DNA of 64,000 nt from Fulvivirga sp. (GTDB taxonomy: Bacteria; Bacteroidota; Bacteroidia; Cytophagales; Cyclobacteriaceae). Positions 37,209-45,549 of the stretch are shown piece after piece. The DNA lies in NCBI GenBank assembly GCA_028280565.1, contig JANQLQ010000228.1, positions 18,549 through 82,548 on the forward strand. The letters run 5' to 3'. The position numbers and the translations under genes are program-made. Position 1 is the first letter of the stretch. Each line of letters begins with the position of its first letter. The notes under the pieces are model-generated. The model searched no databases, was not told where the DNA came from, and saw only the letters and a program-made list of their open reading frames with translations.

Positions 37209-37553
37209 CTACTTTATGATCACTTGGCTCGTATTGATCCGGCCACCGTTCTCTGCCAGGTAAAGAATACTGCTCCAACTGTTGACAAGAGTATTCATAC
37301 GGGTTACATACTTGCCATCATTCGTTCGTAGATAAGCATCCACCAACACATCCCGTGCATGGGCATTCCACCAGTAATGAAAATAGGTATTGCCGGTTCC
37401 GCTGTTCTCGATATAGTAGCTGCCCTTGGATGATCTGAATGAATTGTGCGGCTTATCCTGCGCAAGGTCAGCCAGCGTGGCATAACTTTCGTTTTGAGCG
37501 ATGGCAGTCTTACTTAGCATGATCCCCATTAACAAAGGGTAATTTTTTTTCAT
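37209..37553 (-). pseudogene. Truncated GH76 (N-terminal relic, no catalytic Asp pair)
   Basis: The ORF begins with a good signal peptide (MKKNYPLLMGIMLSKTAIAQ), then a segment matching the GH76 start of this locus: YFHYWWNAHARDVLVDAYLRTNDGKYVTRMNTLV against FNYWWNAHMVDVLLDGYLRTQNDVYISRIKALV in the intact gene at 41519-42655. It ends after ENGGRINTSQVIIK, just where GH76 should continue with the NDFxDDM catalytic motif. At 114 residues it has lost about 70 percent of the protein. It sits 44 bases after the GH125 stop in operon order. Deletion between this gene and the GH78 gene would explain it. It may still be translated but cannot be a mannanase. Confidence 0.82.
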
Positions 37554-37597
37554 GGTCCCAGGTTTTTGTGTAACATATTTTCATTCCATACCCCTCA

Positions 37598-39034
37598 TCA
37601 AATTGAGTCTAGGAGTACGGGTTTTTCATTGTAAAGCTTCACGATCAACTCCCCGAACAGGGTATTCGCCCACGCAAACCACGAGCGGGAAAATTTCGAG
37701 GCATCATCTTTATGGAAGGTTTCATGCATAAAGCCCTTGCCGGCGTGGGTATTCATTAGCATTTTGACGCAGAATACAATTTCTTCATCATCAGTGCTTG
37801 TCATCGCTCTCAGGATAATGCCCATAGGCCAGATGGTGTCCTTGCCCGCATGAGGACCACCTTGACCCTCCCCGGCTTTGCCTTTGAAGTAATACGGGTT
37901 ATCCTCGCTTAAGAGGTATTTCCGGGTGTTTTGATAGACTGTTTCGTCGTAGTATCCAGGCTTCAATAAATACCGCGTAGCTACCAGCGATGGGATATTC
38001 GGATCATCGATAAAGACCTTATTGCCAAAGCCATCTACCTCATAAGCATAGATCCTGCCGTAACTCAAATGCTCCGTGATCGCATAGGTTTCTACGGCTG
38101 CCTTTACTTCTTCCGAAAAATCTGCGCATTCCTTGCCAAAGGCAGTATCGCCAATAGCGTCTTTGTAGATCTCACTAAGTTCCGAAAGGGCTTGTACGGC
38201 AAAAAGGTTAGAAGGGATCAAGAAGGGGTACATAGTACCATCGTCAGAAGGACGGAAGATACTGGCGATGAGCCCTACCGGTTTTATAGGTCTGCCCGTA
38301 CCCCTGAACGGTTCGCCAACTGAGTCATTCCATCGTTCCCGTTCAAAACTGTAGGGCGAAGTACCGTCTTTGCGCTGCTCCGTTCTCAAGGTCTGAACAA
38401 CCAGCCTGGAAGCCTTTTTCCATCTCTCATCAAAAACAGAAGTGTCCCCGGTCTGCTTGTAGTAACCATAGGCCAGTCGAATGGCATAACACAGTGAGTC
38501 TATCTCCCATTTGCGTTCATGCACACCGGGTTTGGGTTTGGGTCTATCGTTTTTCCATTCGGTTTCCTTATTGACATCCTTGAAAAATGCATTGGCATAG
38601 GGGTCCAGCAGTATGCATTTGGCCTGGCGATTGATCAGGCCTTTAAAGAGGTTTTTCAATGGCTCGTCCTGTGTCACAAGGGGTAAATACGGCCATACCT
38701 GGGCGGTGGAATCCCGTAACCACATGGCATCAATATCACCTGTGATGATAAAGGCATCCGGTTTGCCATTGATCACTTCATAATCGACCGTTGTGTCCAG
38801 TGTATTGGGAAAGCAATTCTCAAACATCCACGATAGCTCGGGATTGGAAATACCTTTTTTCACTTTCCTGATAGTCTTCTCTACTGCCTTGCTTACGAAA
38901 GTCCTGTCGCCCGGCGCGGGACGGTTCGTAACGTAATTGTCCGTACCAATAGCCCAGACTGACGTATCGGCCAGCACAGACATTGCCGTTGCGGTAACGG
39001 CAGTCTTTTTTATAAATTGTCTTCTATTGTCCAT
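37598..39034 (-). CDS. GH125 exo-alpha-1,6-mannosidase, Tat-type signal
   Basis: This is a metal-independent exo-alpha-1,6-mannosidase of family GH125, which removes single mannoses from the backbone fragments made by GH76. The N-terminus MDNRRQFIKKTAVTATAMSVLA is a twin-arginine-like signal. Family motifs are WMFENCFPNTLDTTV, GDIDAMWLRDSTAQVWPYL (about 98-116), RKWEIDSLCYAIRLAYGYY, GPHAGKDTIWPMGIILRA and GKGFMHETFHKDD, followed by FSRSWFAWANTLFGELI. The Glu in FMHE matches the position I recall as catalytic base. At 478 residues it is full length. It lies 47 bases after the GH92 gene. A relic of a second GH125 gene lies at 41358-41480. Confidence 0.93.
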   Translation of the reverse strand: MDNRRQFIKKTAVTATAMSVLADTSVWAIGTDNYVTNRPAPGDRTFVSKAVEKTIRKVKKGISNPELSWMFENCFPNTLDTTVDYEVINGKPDAFIITGDIDAMWLRDSTAQVWPYLPLVTQDEPLKNLFKGLINRQAKCILLDPYANAFFKDVNKETEWKNDRPKPKPGVHERKWEIDSLCYAIRLAYGYYKQTGDTSVFDERWKKASRLVVQTLRTEQRKDGTSPYSFERERWNDSVGEPFRGTGRPIKPVGLIASIFRPSDDGTMYPFLIPSNLFAVQALSELSEIYKDAIGDTAFGKECADFSEEVKAAVETYAITEHLSYGRIYAYEVDGFGNKVFIDDPNIPSLVATRYLLKPGYYDETVYQNTRKYLLSEDNPYYFKGKAGEGQGGPHAGKDTIWPMGIILRAMTSTDDEEIVFCVKMLMNTHAGKGFMHETFHKDDASKFSRSWFAWANTLFGELIVKLYNEKPVLLDSI

Positions 39035-39081
39035 ATTTTATTATTGCGTCTTGTTTTTACTTTATATGAAAAATGTACCGG

Positions 39082-41265
39082 TCACTCTCCTGTGAAAATT
39101 TCAACACTTGCTCCCTTCTTAAACCATTCATGTGGAATGAAATACCCTGTATGCGCCTCTCCATTGATCCGTATTTCTTCGAGAGAACGCCCTTCACCCG
39201 AATGTACTATTGACAGCTTTTTACCTTCGGATGACTCCCAGGCCACCTTATCGAACAAGGGGACAGTAACGAGGTATTCGTCATCGGCAGGGGAAAAAGG
39301 ATACAAACCTGCGGCACTGAATACATACCAGGCTGACATTTCTCCTGCATCATCCATTCCACATAGCGCAAGCCCCGTGTCCCCAGTACCGTACATGTCG
39401 TTCAGGATCCGGTCTATGATCTGCTGTGATTTTTCCGGCTTGCCAATAAAGTACCACGAAAAGGGTGCTTCATGCCCCGGCTGGTTGCCATGACAGTACT
39501 GGCCGATAAAACCTGATACATTCCGGGCTATGTACCCCGGGTCCCACGTGAGGCTGAACAAAGAATCCAGCTTTGTTTCAAAACGCCCGGGCCCTCCGTA
39601 CAGATCGATCAGCCCCATCATATCATGCGGCGCAAAGAAGGAAACGTGCCATGCATTAGCTTCCCTGTACATGTATTCATAATAGGGGTACTGAGGGTTG
39701 AAATCATCTACCCAACTGCCATCCTCTAGCCGTCCTCTCATGAAGCCCGTTACCGGGTCAAATACATGCCTGTAGTTTTTTGATCGTTCTGTGAGTTTCT
39801 GATAGTTTGTGGAATCACCGAGAGCCCTGGCCAGGAGAGAAAGCGCATGATCATCATAGGCATATTCCAGTGTTTTTGAAACGCCTGCTTTGGCCCTGGT
39901 CTCCACATGTGCCGAATCCACTACGGGTGTAGAGATATAGCCTTTTTCGATGTATTCCAGGATATGCGGCCTTGTTCCTCCTTCTTTGGTAGCATTGTTT
40001 AGCAACAGTTCGTACGTTGATCTTACGTCGAAATCCCGAACCCCTCTTTGATAAGCGCCGGCAATAAAGGCTGCAGCATGATCGCCATGAAAAAAAGTCG
40101 GGATGAATCCGGTGTTAAGCCCCCTGTCATGCAAGGACCTGATGACATCGGCGGTGACATCCGGTGAGAGAAGGGACAGCAACACCAATTTATTCCTGTA
40201 AGTATCCCAAAGCGAGGGCTTCGTGTAATAGCGAAAACCTTTATTCTGTACCTCTCCCTTTATGTCCCGGTACTCTCCGTTCACGTCACTTCTCAATGCC
40301 GGCCATAGGAAGGCCCTGTACAGCGAGCTGTAAAAGAGCTCCCTTTGTTTCCTGGTACCGCCGTAAACCTGTATCTTGGATAAAAGTTCTTCCCATCGGG
40401 AAGTGGCATCGCCCCGTACCTCTTCAAAGGTTTTATTGAGCAGTTCATGCTCCAGGTTCTTCCGGGCGTTTTCTACACTGACAAAAGACAAGCCTATTTT
40501 CATGGATACCGGATCATTTAGACCATCTTCTATGCTGATCACAGCACTTCCGTCGGCTGTTCCTTCGGCATACACATCAATTTCTGTGATGTGTTTGTCG
40601 AGTAATGCATAAAAAAAGATGGTCTCTCCCGGCACTTCCTGGAAGCCTTGCAACTCCTTTGGGCCTACCCGCTCAATGACCCAGTTACGCACGCGCTGGT
40701 TGGCTTTGCCCAGGTCAAAAAGGATCTTCCTGTCCTTTCCTGAAGCATACTGATAGTGATGAAAGCCACACCTGGGTGTTGAGGTGAGCTTTACAGCAAT
40801 AGTATCATCTTCCAATACCACTTCATAGAACCCGGGCGTTGAAGATTCTGTTAAATGTGAGAACCTGGAACCATGGACCTCGTCCGGGTCAACGTTCCCT
40901 GCTATGGGCAGTACCGGTACGTTGCATAAATTCCAGTGCCCTTTGTTGGTGTGGGTAAATGCATGTATCAATGTATCTTCGTACTCATATCCCGCACCGG
41001 ATCCAAATTCAGTGATGGGGCTTAGCTGCACCATAGCATTGGGCAAGGAAGTACCAGGGTAAGTAAGACCAGCCCATACCCGCCAGTTTTTTGGTGGAGT
41101 ATACCCGATCTGTTCCGGATCGGTAAGTGGTGCGGTACCTATGAAGGTATTCACGTACTGAGTATATTTAACCGTGTTTTCCTTGCTGTAGGGCACGGAA
41201 CAGGCAGCCCATAAAACAGCCGCCAGGAAGAGTATTATTATATATTTAAGTTGGCTCATAAACAT
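39082..41265 (-). CDS. GH92 alpha-mannosidase, lipoprotein (EAN/HGNQ variant)
   Basis: This is the third GH92. It is a lipoprotein (LAAVLWAAC, Cys about residue 22), so probably surface or outer-membrane attached, unlike the Sec-only GH92 enzymes of locus 1. Landmarks are YVNTFIGTAPLTDP, HAFTHTNKGHWNLCNVP (replacing the GTGHSDLGD type), YREANAWHVSFFAPHDM (about 536), HGNQPGHEAPFSWYFIG (about 592) and CGMDDAGEMSAWYVFSAAGLYP (about 638). The EGNSW motif is changed to EANAW and HGNE to HGNQ. The combination is typical of another GH92 branch, and I would not assign a linkage. Starting at the second ATG would drop two residues. Confidence 0.93.
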   Translation of the reverse strand: MFMSQLKYIIILFLAAVLWAACSVPYSKENTVKYTQYVNTFIGTAPLTDPEQIGYTPPKNWRVWAGLTYPGTSLPNAMVQLSPITEFGSGAGYEYEDTLIHAFTHTNKGHWNLCNVPVLPIAGNVDPDEVHGSRFSHLTESSTPGFYEVVLEDDTIAVKLTSTPRCGFHHYQYASGKDRKILFDLGKANQRVRNWVIERVGPKELQGFQEVPGETIFFYALLDKHITEIDVYAEGTADGSAVISIEDGLNDPVSMKIGLSFVSVENARKNLEHELLNKTFEEVRGDATSRWEELLSKIQVYGGTRKQRELFYSSLYRAFLWPALRSDVNGEYRDIKGEVQNKGFRYYTKPSLWDTYRNKLVLLSLLSPDVTADVIRSLHDRGLNTGFIPTFFHGDHAAAFIAGAYQRGVRDFDVRSTYELLLNNATKEGGTRPHILEYIEKGYISTPVVDSAHVETRAKAGVSKTLEYAYDDHALSLLARALGDSTNYQKLTERSKNYRHVFDPVTGFMRGRLEDGSWVDDFNPQYPYYEYMYREANAWHVSFFAPHDMMGLIDLYGGPGRFETKLDSLFSLTWDPGYIARNVSGFIGQYCHGNQPGHEAPFSWYFIGKPEKSQQIIDRILNDMYGTGDTGLALCGMDDAGEMSAWYVFSAAGLYPFSPADDEYLVTVPLFDKVAWESSEGKKLSIVHSGEGRSLEEIRINGEAHTGYFIPHEWFKKGASVEIFTGE

Positions 41266-41357
41266 TGTGTTTGCAGCTTTCTGCCGCCAGGTTACAGCTT
41301 TGCCATATTGTTCACCAGGAGAGTATTCCCGTGGCCTGGACTTCCCTGGTGAACCCT

Positions 41358-41480
41358 TTATAAAAAATCTTTAAACATTACATTTGCCCATGCAAACAAG
41401 GATCTGATAAAATTCCCGGAATAGTCTTAATGGAAAACCAAATGCATAAAACCTGTACCGGCAACTGTTGATATAAGTGT
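41358..41480 (-). pseudogene. GH125 C-terminal relic
   Basis: This is not in the ORF track because it contains a stop. Reading the - strand gives TLISTVAGTGFMHLVFH, then TAA, then DYSGNFIRSLFAWANVMFKDFL and a final TAA. It aligns with the end of the intact GH125 at 37598-39034 (NTHAGKGFMHETFHKDD...SRSWFAWANTLFGEL). The stop stands where the intact gene has Lys, and the Glu after FMH, a likely catalytic residue, is Leu. Nothing recognisable of the gene remains upstream of 41481. It lies between the GH76 and GH92 genes. A whole GH125 gene must once have stood here and was deleted down to its last 40 codons. Confidence 0.8.
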
Positions 41481-41518
41481 CTATTTACATGACTTTTGAT
41501 GGGTCTTTTCGTTGCGGC

Positions 41519-42655
41519 TTATTCCAACCTGGTGGCAGCTTCTATGAGCATTATCCCACTGAGCAGGGTGGAGAAGTCAACCGGACCTTCCGGACGCCTT
41601 CGCCAGTTAGGTCCACAGAGCATCGAAGGTCTGCTTATTCCCTTTTCATAAAGTGTTTCAGCATTGAACTGAAAGAACCTGAGGAAATTCTTTTTATCGC
41701 TATCATCTAGGCCAGGTAACTGGATCAATTCAGTAAAGTACCTCACTAGTATTCCCTTAAAGAGCCCACCATCTCCTTGGCCTTCGTCCCTAAGTAGCCC
41801 TTCTGTTGTGAGTTTGGGACTTGTCATCATGGAAGTAGCCGTTTTTACTGCCTCGTTAAGATAAAACCCATCGCCTGTTACTTTATACAATTCTGTAGCT
41901 GCGCCGATATAGGTTCCGATATTGTAGGTAAAGATCCAGTCCTTATTGATCTTCACCTCGCCGTCCACGAGGTCAATATTGTCCCATACCAGGCCTGTCA
42001 CCGGGTCAACCAATGTGTTTTTTTGCCATGAAAATATGTCTTTGGCCCATTGGAGGTTCTCTTCATCCCCCTCGATATTATACAGTCTCATTGCCAAAAT
42101 AGCCGCCGGGGCATTAGAAGTAGCATTTTTACCGTTGGGTGTATTGATCTTCCAGGTGATCCCTCCGCCATAAAGATCGCTCCAGCTTTTTTTGATCTCC
42201 TCCCACAGTAATTTGGCAATGTCCAGGTAGAATGGATCGTCTGTAGCCTTGTACACCCTGGTACAGGCCAGTGCCAGCCACTGCATATCATCATTAAAAT
42301 CATTGGGATATTTCCCTCCGTTCCGCACTTCTATGCCCTGGACGAGGGCCTTGATCCTGGAGATATACACGTCATTTTGGGTACGTAAATAACCATCCAG
42401 CAGTACATCTACCATATGAGCATTCCACCAATAGTTAAAAAACTCGTCGCCCTGGTTATTATGCCTGAAGGTACCGTCGGACGCCAGGTAAGTGGTGTAG
42501 GCAGCTTCCTGCATGGAATCTGCCGTAGCCGACCAGGTGTATTCGATCTCCACCCGGGAAGTTGGGTCCCGCAACGGGCCCAAGTCTTCATCGGCGCAGG
42601 CTCCGCAAAGAATTACGATCAAAAGAACTAGTATATAAGTATCTGAAAACTTCAT
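41519..42655 (-). CDS. GH76 endo-alpha-1,6-mannanase, lipoprotein (mannan locus 2)
   Basis: This GH76 backbone-cleaving mannanase is probably surface-exposed: the lipobox LIVILCGAC places the acylated Cys at about residue 20. Family features are FFNYWWNAHMVDVLLDGYLRTQN, the catalytic Asp pair in NDFNDDMQWLALAC (about residue 122), GGGITWKINTPNGKNATSNAPAAILAMRLY, FTYNIGTYIGAATELYKVTG, LRDEGQGDGGLFKGILVRYF and the terminal GIMLIEAATRLE. At 378 residues it is complete. It follows the SusE-like gene after 96 bases and precedes the GH125 relic. It is distinct from the GH76 of locus 1, which ends in a different C-terminal segment. Confidence 0.93.
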   Translation of the reverse strand: MKFSDTYILVLLIVILCGACADEDLGPLRDPTSRVEIEYTWSATADSMQEAAYTTYLASDGTFRHNNQGDEFFNYWWNAHMVDVLLDGYLRTQNDVYISRIKALVQGIEVRNGGKYPNDFNDDMQWLALACTRVYKATDDPFYLDIAKLLWEEIKKSWSDLYGGGITWKINTPNGKNATSNAPAAILAMRLYNIEGDEENLQWAKDIFSWQKNTLVDPVTGLVWDNIDLVDGEVKINKDWIFTYNIGTYIGAATELYKVTGDGFYLNEAVKTATSMMTSPKLTTEGLLRDEGQGDGGLFKGILVRYFTELIQLPGLDDSDKKNFLRFFQFNAETLYEKGISRPSMLCGPNWRRRPEGPVDFSTLLSGIMLIEAATRLE

Positions 42656-42751
42656 TTATCTGGAATTTTTTAATTGTCAACAGGCTTTGTGAATTCTATC
42701 TGGATGGAAGCACCTTCCAAATGGATCTTCCGCCAAACCCTATGAATCATA

Positions 42752-43873
42752 TTACTGGGGCTCTACAACATGCGTATACTCCGGCACGGATGTGTTATAG
42801 ACAATGGATATGTCGGCGTTGCTATTGTCGACTGGTGTCGCAAATTTGAAACAGTTATTCCAATAGTCATCCGTGACAGGCACCATATACCAGAACGCCT
42901 CCGGCGTTGATTCATCCGGGCGTGAGTTGTCTCCGTTGACGCTGCCGAACCATTCATAGGATGTTTCACCCCCCTGGCTGACGGTAAACCTGAACTTATA
43001 TCGTTCGTCGCGTCCCCATGACTCCTCCTTGAATTCAATAGGTGTGTCTTCTATTTTCCACGTGCCATTGCCCACATAGGGCAGGCTAAACAGGAACGAT
43101 CCCAGGGGTGGGAACCAAAGTTCGATAAGGTCGATGGTGGCGACCTCAGTAGTTCCGTTGCTGAAATTTACCCTGACCCGGTATACCTGTTCATCGCCGG
43201 TAACTTCCGTGGTACCCTCGGCCCCCAGTTTTTCTCCATCAATGTAGTACGTTTTGGGCTCGCCGGAATTACGCTCGGCAAAGTAGTAACTCCCGGGCTT
43301 TAATGAAGTGTATATCTCGAATGTATTTACACTTGTCTTTTTCATCAGCAGACCATCGGCCAGGTTATCGCCGGCCTCCGTGGCAGTACCTACAAGGTAG
43401 AGCTCATCCGGGGGAGGAAAACCGGCGGGGCGCTCAACTTCAACTATTCTTGAAGTCATGGAAGGCTGTGTATTGATCCCTTTGGAGCTTAGTACCGTCC
43501 AGCCCAGTTTACCTATACCTTCGGGCTGTATCCCAGCCAGGATGGCGATCTTGTTCAAGTCAGAAAACGGTAAAGTAAGTGTTCGCTGAATTCCATTTCC
43601 ATCGGAAGGGAGTTTATAAACAGGTGTAGAAAAATCTCCCCCCTCCTCGTCAAATACTACCTCATAAAGTACCACGCCATTATCTGCAGCTTTGGCAGCA
43701 GCCCATTCGAATACTGCTGTACTTTGTGCTTCCAGGTTAAAAAATGCATTATTTTCAGGAGCATACAGATCAGTAACAGGGGTTACCTCTGTGTGGCTCA
43801 GTTCATCGTCATCACATCCGGCGATTGTCGTACCGATGAACAACCCGATAAGTATATAATATATATTTTTCAT
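42752..43873 (-). CDS. SusE/SusF-like outer-membrane glycan-binding lipoprotein
   Basis: This auxiliary surface glycan-binding protein is in the SusE position. The lipobox is GTTIAGC (Cys about residue 20), followed by a SusE-type N-terminal domain (VTPVTDLYAPENNAFFNLEAQSTAVFEWAAAK), an Ig-like strand set ending VLSSKGINTQPSMTSRIVEVER, and two further beta domains with DELYLVGTATEAGDNLADG and GSYYFAERNSGEPKTYYIDG. The C-terminal domain is rich in aromatic residues (FWYMVPVTDDYWNN) that could stack on sugar rings. It follows SusD after 39 bases. It has no catalytic motif. The name SusE is by position and architecture; sequence conservation in this class is low. Confidence 0.82.
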   Translation of the reverse strand: MKNIYYILIGLFIGTTIAGCDDDELSHTEVTPVTDLYAPENNAFFNLEAQSTAVFEWAAAKAADNGVVLYEVVFDEEGGDFSTPVYKLPSDGNGIQRTLTLPFSDLNKIAILAGIQPEGIGKLGWTVLSSKGINTQPSMTSRIVEVERPAGFPPPDELYLVGTATEAGDNLADGLLMKKTSVNTFEIYTSLKPGSYYFAERNSGEPKTYYIDGEKLGAEGTTEVTGDEQVYRVRVNFSNGTTEVATIDLIELWFPPLGSFLFSLPYVGNGTWKIEDTPIEFKEESWGRDERYKFRFTVSQGGETSYEWFGSVNGDNSRPDESTPEAFWYMVPVTDDYWNNCFKFATPVDNSNADISIVYNTSVPEYTHVVEPQ

Positions 43874-43912
43874 TTTATTAAAGTGTTAAAGTATTAAGAG
43901 ATGGCAGCACAA

Positions 43913-45538
43913 TTACTCCCATCCCTGGTTTTGTCCCAGGTTAGGATTGAGATTACGTTCATCACGGGGCACAGGCCATAGATAGTGTTTTGAAGGATTG
44001 AATGTTCGGTTGTCCACTCTCAGGTAGCCATTGTCTATTTCCGAAGGGCCAAACCGGGCGCCATGAGCCCAGCCATTCAATACATTCTCAGCGATCCTCC
44101 ATCGCCTTATATCAAATATCCTGAGGCCTTCCATAGCCAGCTCCACTCTTCGCTCATTGCGTATAATGGTCCTGATCTCGTCCTGGGTAAGGGCTGCATT
44201 AAAATCCAATGCCGGGGCATCAGTAAACCCGGCCCGGGCGCGCAACTCGCGGATGGTCAGATCCCAATCATTCGCACTAAGGGTGCTAATCTCATTTTGT
44301 GCTTCAGCATACATAAGCAGCACATCCGCATACCTGATAAGCATCAGGTTAAGTCCTGAGGCAAACCCCGGTAGATGAGTTGGATCAAAATACTTGCGCC
44401 AGTAATAACCTGTAGTGGTAGATGAGGACCCGGGTACATACTCGTCCAGTGCGCCACCGGGATCACTGCCGGGTTCAATGTAAATGGTATGTGTAGCCCC
44501 ATCGGTTCCTTTCCACTCAAACCCGTGGTAAACTACCGTGTAGGTAAGTCTCGGATCCCTGTTGCTGTAAGGATCATTCTCGTCAAAACCGGAGCCCGCC
44601 TCAACAATCCGGCGGCCATTCAACATTAAATAGCTATCCACTAATTCCTGGGTAGGCGCCATGGCGTTGAGCCTAGCCCCCGCAGACAGCGGGGCTAAAT
44701 CAAAGTACTGCCCCCAGGTCCTGAACTGAGGCACAAACTGCAGGCTCAATATGTCCTCACTATTGTATTCATTTACCGGAAGGAACAATTCCTCATAGGA
44801 AGGATACAAGCTGTAGGTTCCAAAGTCACTACCGTTCATAAGCCGCTCACACTCCGCTACCACACCTTCCCAGTCACTTTCGTAAAGCAGCACCCTGGCT
44901 TTCAACGCTACGGCCGCCCCACGTGTGATCTTGCCTGATTCCTCCACGTCATACTCCGCATTGGAGGGCAGTATGTTTACCACACTTTCAAGTTCGTCAA
45001 GTACAAATTCAAGCACCAGCTCTCGTGGTGTTCGTTTAAGTGTTTGTGCCTCCTCTATTTTGATATCCCTGTCCAGCAGGGGTACATCACCGAACCACGT
45101 CATTGACTGGAAGTGCTGAAAAGCCCTGAGGAACCTGGCTTCCGCTTTCATCTGTTCACGACGCTCTTCGTCCATATCGGTAACCCTGTCAATGTTCTCA
45201 AGGAGGATATTACAGGTTTTGATCCCCTGGTAGTGAAAGTTCCATTCGTCTTTTATCCTCTCCAATGAAGGGTCATAGGTGCCGCTGGCCAAAGATGCGG
45301 CTCCTTGTACATCCCCTCTGCCATTGTATGCATTATCCGACAGGGCTTCGTTGTAAAAGAAATATTCGGAGCTGAACATCTGCGAATACGCGGTATTCAA
45401 TACACTTTGCGCCTTCGCCTCGGAGGTCCAGTACGTTAGATCAGTGAAAGAATTTTCAGGAGCAAGATCCAACTCCTTACAACCTATAAAAAGCAATGTA
45501 AGGAGATTAGCGAATGCATATTTGTATAGATTTTTCAT
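43913..45538 (-). CDS. RagB/SusD family surface glycan-binding lipoprotein (mannan locus 2)
   Basis: SusD partner of the SusC at 45550-48930, 11 bases away. The signal peptide carries a lipobox (LTLLFIGC, Cys about residue 20) followed by KELDLAPENSFTDLTYW. SusD helices are clear: KAEARFLRAFQHFQSMTWFGDVPLLD, AAVALKARVLLYESDW, MLIRYADVLLMYAEAQNE, IRELRARAGF, IRNERRVELAMEGLRIFDIRRWR and the terminal HYLWPVPRDERNLNPNL. At 541 residues it has the usual length. It should capture mannan oligosaccharides produced by the lipoprotein GH76 of the same operon. Confidence 0.95.
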   Translation of the reverse strand: MKNLYKYAFANLLTLLFIGCKELDLAPENSFTDLTYWTSEAKAQSVLNTAYSQMFSSEYFFYNEALSDNAYNGRGDVQGAASLASGTYDPSLERIKDEWNFHYQGIKTCNILLENIDRVTDMDEERREQMKAEARFLRAFQHFQSMTWFGDVPLLDRDIKIEEAQTLKRTPRELVLEFVLDELESVVNILPSNAEYDVEESGKITRGAAVALKARVLLYESDWEGVVAECERLMNGSDFGTYSLYPSYEELFLPVNEYNSEDILSLQFVPQFRTWGQYFDLAPLSAGARLNAMAPTQELVDSYLMLNGRRIVEAGSGFDENDPYSNRDPRLTYTVVYHGFEWKGTDGATHTIYIEPGSDPGGALDEYVPGSSSTTTGYYWRKYFDPTHLPGFASGLNLMLIRYADVLLMYAEAQNEISTLSANDWDLTIRELRARAGFTDAPALDFNAALTQDEIRTIIRNERRVELAMEGLRIFDIRRWRIAENVLNGWAHGARFGPSEIDNGYLRVDNRTFNPSKHYLWPVPRDERNLNPNLGQNQGWE

Positions 45539-45549
45539 GATTTTCCGAT

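Noticed and set aside
42664-42746. Small ORF between SusE-like and GH76 genes (MIHRVWRKIHLEGAS...)
   Set aside because: It fills the gap neatly, but the short peptide has no recognisable similarity and no overlap with neighbouring start or stop signals; too weak to list as a gene.
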